From assembly GCA_024742815.1 (NCBI GenBank), contig JANSXX010000002.1:248001-312000 (forward strand): a stretch of DNA of 64,000 nt, in the 5' to 3' direction. The position numbers and the translations under genes were made by a program. Below the pieces are notes generated by a model. The model did not search any database, was not told the DNA's origin, and saw nothing but the letters and a program-made list of their open reading frames with translations. Positions 62,093 through 64,000 of the stretch are shown here, one piece after another. How positions within the stretch are numbered: the stretch's first letter is position 1; every line of letters starts with the position of its first letter. The stretch is from HXMU1420-13 sp024742815 (GTDB lineage Bacteria; Bacteroidota; Rhodothermia; Balneolales; Balneolaceae).

Positions 62093-63361
62093 ATGGCTAT
62101 TAAAATAGAAATGCCCAAGTTAAGCGATACCATGGAAGAAGGGGTAATCGCGAAATGGAATGTACAAGAAGGCGACACGGTGTCTGCCGGCGATATTATC
62201 GCAGAAGTGGAAACCGACAAAGCGACTATGGATGTTGAAGTTTTTGATGACGGAACCATCCTAAAAATTATTCCGGGCGAAGGCGATGCCGTGCCGTTAG
62301 GTGGTTTGATTGCTGTTATCGGTGAAGAAGGCGAAGACATATCTGACATCCTTGACGGTGCCGGTGATGCGGGTAGCTCAGAAAGTTCTGAAGCATCAGA
62401 GGAAACATCAAATGAAGCTGAAGATGAAAAAACAGAAGAGAAAGAAACTGCAACATCCTCAGAAAGTGATAATGGTCGAGTTAAAGCTTCTCCACTTGCA
62501 AAGAAAATTGCGGCTGATAAAGGGATAAATCTTAGTGAAGTAGATGGTTCAGGTCCTGACGGTCGAATCGTGAAGAAAGACGTTGAGTCGTTTAGTCCAT
62601 CTAAAGGCGGTGGACTTACCAAACCGTCGGCTTCATCCTCTGACGAGACTAAATCTGCTCCAAAGCAAACCTTTGAAAGTCTTGAAAGTAAAGAGGTGAA
62701 GATTTCTCAAATGAGAAAAGTAATTGCTCGCAGATTGTCGGAGAGTAAATTTACAAATCCACACTTCTACGAAACCATCGACATTGATATGAAAGCTGCT
62801 TTTGCTGCTCGAAAAGCAATGAACGATGCAAATGACGTTCGAATTAGCTTCAACGATATTGTAGTTAAAGCTTGTGCAGTAGCACTTACTCGTCACCAAG
62901 ATATTAACAGTTCTTGGATGGACGACGTGATAATGCAACATGGCGATGTAAATATAGCCGTTGCAGTGGCAATTGATGAAGGTTTAATGACTCCGGTTAT
63001 CAATCATGCCGACAAAAAAGGATTAGCACAAATTTCAGCAGAAACGAGAGAACTAGCCGGGTTGGCCCGCGATCGCAAGCTTCAACCTGATCAGATGGAA
63101 GGAAGCACGTTCACGATTAGTAATCTAGGTATGTTTGGTATTGAAGAATTTACTGCCATTATCAATCCTCCAAATGCTTGTATTCTTGCAGTAGGTGCTA
63201 TACGTGACGTTCCCGTTGTAGAAAACGGTGAGATTGTACCGGGCAAGAGAATGAAGGTTACGCTATCGAGCGATCATCGCGTAGTGGATGGGGCAAAAGC
63301 TGCTCAGTTCCTCAACACGGTTCGTAATTTGATCGAAAACCCATTAGCGATGTTGTTATAG
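62093..63361 (+). CDS. pdhC: Pyruvate dehydrogenase E2, dihydrolipoamide acetyltransferase
   Basis: This 422-residue protein has three parts. One lipoyl domain (1-80) carries the lipoylated Lys at K43 (VETDKATMDVEV). A linker rich in Ser, Glu and Ala leads to the E3/E1-binding domain (about 138-172, VKASPLAKKIAADKGINLSE). The catalytic domain (about 205-422) has the active-site H395-R-V-V-D399-G400. It transfers the acetyl group to CoA, linking glycolysis to the TCA cycle. No E3 (lipoamide dehydrogenase) gene is in this operon, so it is encoded elsewhere. A strong terminator follows. Confidence 0.95.
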   Translation: MAIKIEMPKLSDTMEEGVIAKWNVQEGDTVSAGDIIAEVETDKATMDVEVFDDGTILKIIPGEGDAVPLGGLIAVIGEEGEDISDILDGAGDAGSSESSEASEETSNEAEDEKTEEKETATSSESDNGRVKASPLAKKIAADKGINLSEVDGSGPDGRIVKKDVESFSPSKGGGLTKPSASSSDETKSAPKQTFESLESKEVKISQMRKVIARRLSESKFTNPHFYETIDIDMKAAFAARKAMNDANDVRISFNDIVVKACAVALTRHQDINSSWMDDVIMQHGDVNIAVAVAIDEGLMTPVINHADKKGLAQISAETRELAGLARDRKLQPDQMEGSTFTISNLGMFGIEEFTAIINPPNACILAVGAIRDVPVVENGEIVPGKRMKVTLSSDHRVVDGAKAAQFLNTVRNLIENPLAMLL

Positions 63362-63389
63362 TAAAAACACGATCTAAAGTTTATTCTAT

Positions 63390-63422
63390 AAACCCGGTAT
63401 CAATTTGATGCCGGGTTTTTTT
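63390..63422 (+). terminator. Rho-independent terminator of the pdh operon
   Basis: AAACCCGGTATCA (63390-63402) pairs with TGATGCCGGGTTT (63406-63418), allowing one G-U pair, with a 3-nt loop, followed by a T-run to 63422. Confidence 0.92.
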
Positions 63423-63694
63423 ATTGTTCTTTAAAAAAATTCAAATTTTTCTAAGTCTGCATGTAAGCGCTTTTCTGAAGCTTAGGCTTAGAGTTCTTTT
63501 CTTTCGATTAATCTGAGCATTATTAATTGATGCTATTCTTAAAAAAAGTGCCTCCAATCTTCACAGAACGCACATATTTCGATGTTATACTGAGTTAAAC
63601 ACTTAATAGAGTATATGATCATTAGCGGTTAATAATAGAAATTATTAAATATGTTATTAACTCAATTATATGCTTCACTTAAATAAATACACTC
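63423..63694. other. Intergenic region before the DUF4914-like gene
   Basis: This AT-rich stretch has no open frame worth calling. It contains one palindromic LacI-type element (63462-63475) about 220 bp before the next start. I see no clear promoter. Confidence 0.5.
63462..63475. promoter_or_regulatory. LacI/CcpA-type operator-like site
   Basis: TGTAAGCGCTTTTC contains the perfect palindrome AAGCGCTT and matches 8 of the 10 fixed positions of TGNAANCGNTTNCA. It stands alone between the pdh terminator and the DUF4914-like gene. Confidence 0.35.
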
Positions 63695-64000
63695 ATGGAT
63701 ACCATCGAACAAATCCCATTATCAACCAATATAAAATGTGGAAAGCATACCGACTTAGAAGAGGTGTTGAGCGTAGCTCCAAGTGTCACTTTGGCGCACA
63801 ACTTAGAAGAGCTTGTTGATTTATCTGTTCCTTCCGGAGGATTAACCCATAATGTATGTTATGATTTACCTGATGGAACAAGATATTTAGAAGTAGAGGT
63901 AGCGAGAGTAAAAAATGGTATAGCAGCGAATTATACCGAATCATACATGAGAAGGAGAGACCCAAATTGTATGTTAATAGCAGACGACCTTCCTACAGAT
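63695..64000 (+). CDS. DUF4914-like protein, 3' end outside window
   Basis: The first 102 residues are present from ATG 63695. No signal peptide is visible. The segments VAPSVTLAHNLEELVDL, NVCYDLPDGTRYLEVEVARV and NYTESYMRRRDPNCMLIADD recall the N-terminus of DUF4914 proteins, a family of roughly 600 residues thought to be related to phosphoenolpyruvate carboxykinase-like nucleotide-binding enzymes. The family assignment is from memory of the motif and is tentative. The downstream catalytic part is outside the window. Confidence 0.6.
   Translation, partial: MDTIEQIPLSTNIKCGKHTDLEEVLSVAPSVTLAHNLEELVDLSVPSGGLTHNVCYDLPDGTRYLEVEVARVKNGIAANYTESYMRRRDPNCMLIADDLPTD

Noticed and set aside
62077..62622. 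181-codon antisense frame opposite pdhC
   Set aside because: It lies opposite the lipoyl domain and Ser/Glu-rich linker of a clear gene; its Ser/Pro-rich product is a by-product of that composition.
1..64000. tRNA, rRNA, CRISPR arrays, insertion sequences, prophage or defence islands
   Set aside because: None was found: no cloverleaf-like segment, no regularly spaced repeats, and no transposase, integrase or Cas-type protein among the genes.

Overview
The window looks like a chromosomal segment from a heterotrophic, probably marine member of the Bacteroidota/Balneolota/Rhodothermota branch. The evidence is SusC/SusD-type outer-membrane proteins, many lipoproteins with short LxxC-type signals, DUF3078, DUF5916 and DUF4097 families, a type IX secretion C-terminal sorting domain (YPNPFNP type), a 58-residue histone H1-like protein, AT-leaning coding sequence and few Shine-Dalgarno sites. 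Placement near Balneolaceae is an inference from protein style, not from a marker gene. I see no tRNA, rRNA, CRISPR array, integrase or insertion sequence.

Layout. 1-6525: a cut-off GH13 amylase lipoprotein (minus strand), a DUF3078 protein, then a VCBS/FG-GAP (CRTAC1-like) lipoprotein followed closely by a vanadium-haloperoxidase-family lipoprotein. 6526-21502: a long non-coding leader with LacI-type operators, a susC/susD pair closed by a strong terminator, then a tightly packed group of VCBS lipoprotein A, a SusC-like porin with no TonB box, a small lipoprotein and VCBS lipoprotein B. The C-terminal halves of the two VCBS genes are almost identical over about 1.78 kb, while their N-terminal halves have diverged. 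21499-28530: minus-strand HisKA_2 kinase, alpha/beta hydrolase with an altered nucleophile elbow, a histone H1-like gene, a two-domain cytidine deaminase and a penicillin-acylase-family Ntn hydrolase, with one plus-strand NTF2-like gene. 28766-32711: a stand-alone Smr protein coupled to a membrane MutS-like ATPase, then GH16 and esterase lipoproteins on the other strand.

32854-37383 is the most unusual block: six overlapping, translationally coupled genes. They encode a Rieske + FMN/[3Fe-4S] glutamate-synthase-like protein, a 69-aa membrane protein, a 28-aa single-span peptide, a ferric-reductase-like membrane protein fused to a second Rieske domain, a Cys/His-motif membrane-anchored protein and a protein of unknown function. 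This looks like a dedicated, apparently undescribed electron-transfer system.

37506-49448: a TonB-dependent receptor with partner lipoprotein; an ECF sigma factor, its probable anti-sigma and two DUF4097 proteins; then two paralogous DUF5916 outer-membrane proteins. 49529-56550: BI-1 family membrane protein, T9SS-secreted Asp-box propeller, MerC-like protein, lipoprotein, lone receiver, a membrane-anchored repeat protein and a plant-type ferredoxin-NADP reductase. 56553-64000: DUF502 protein (minus), alaS, the pyruvate dehydrogenase E1 alpha/E1 beta/E2 operon ending in a strong terminator, and the start of a DUF4914-like gene cut by the window edge.
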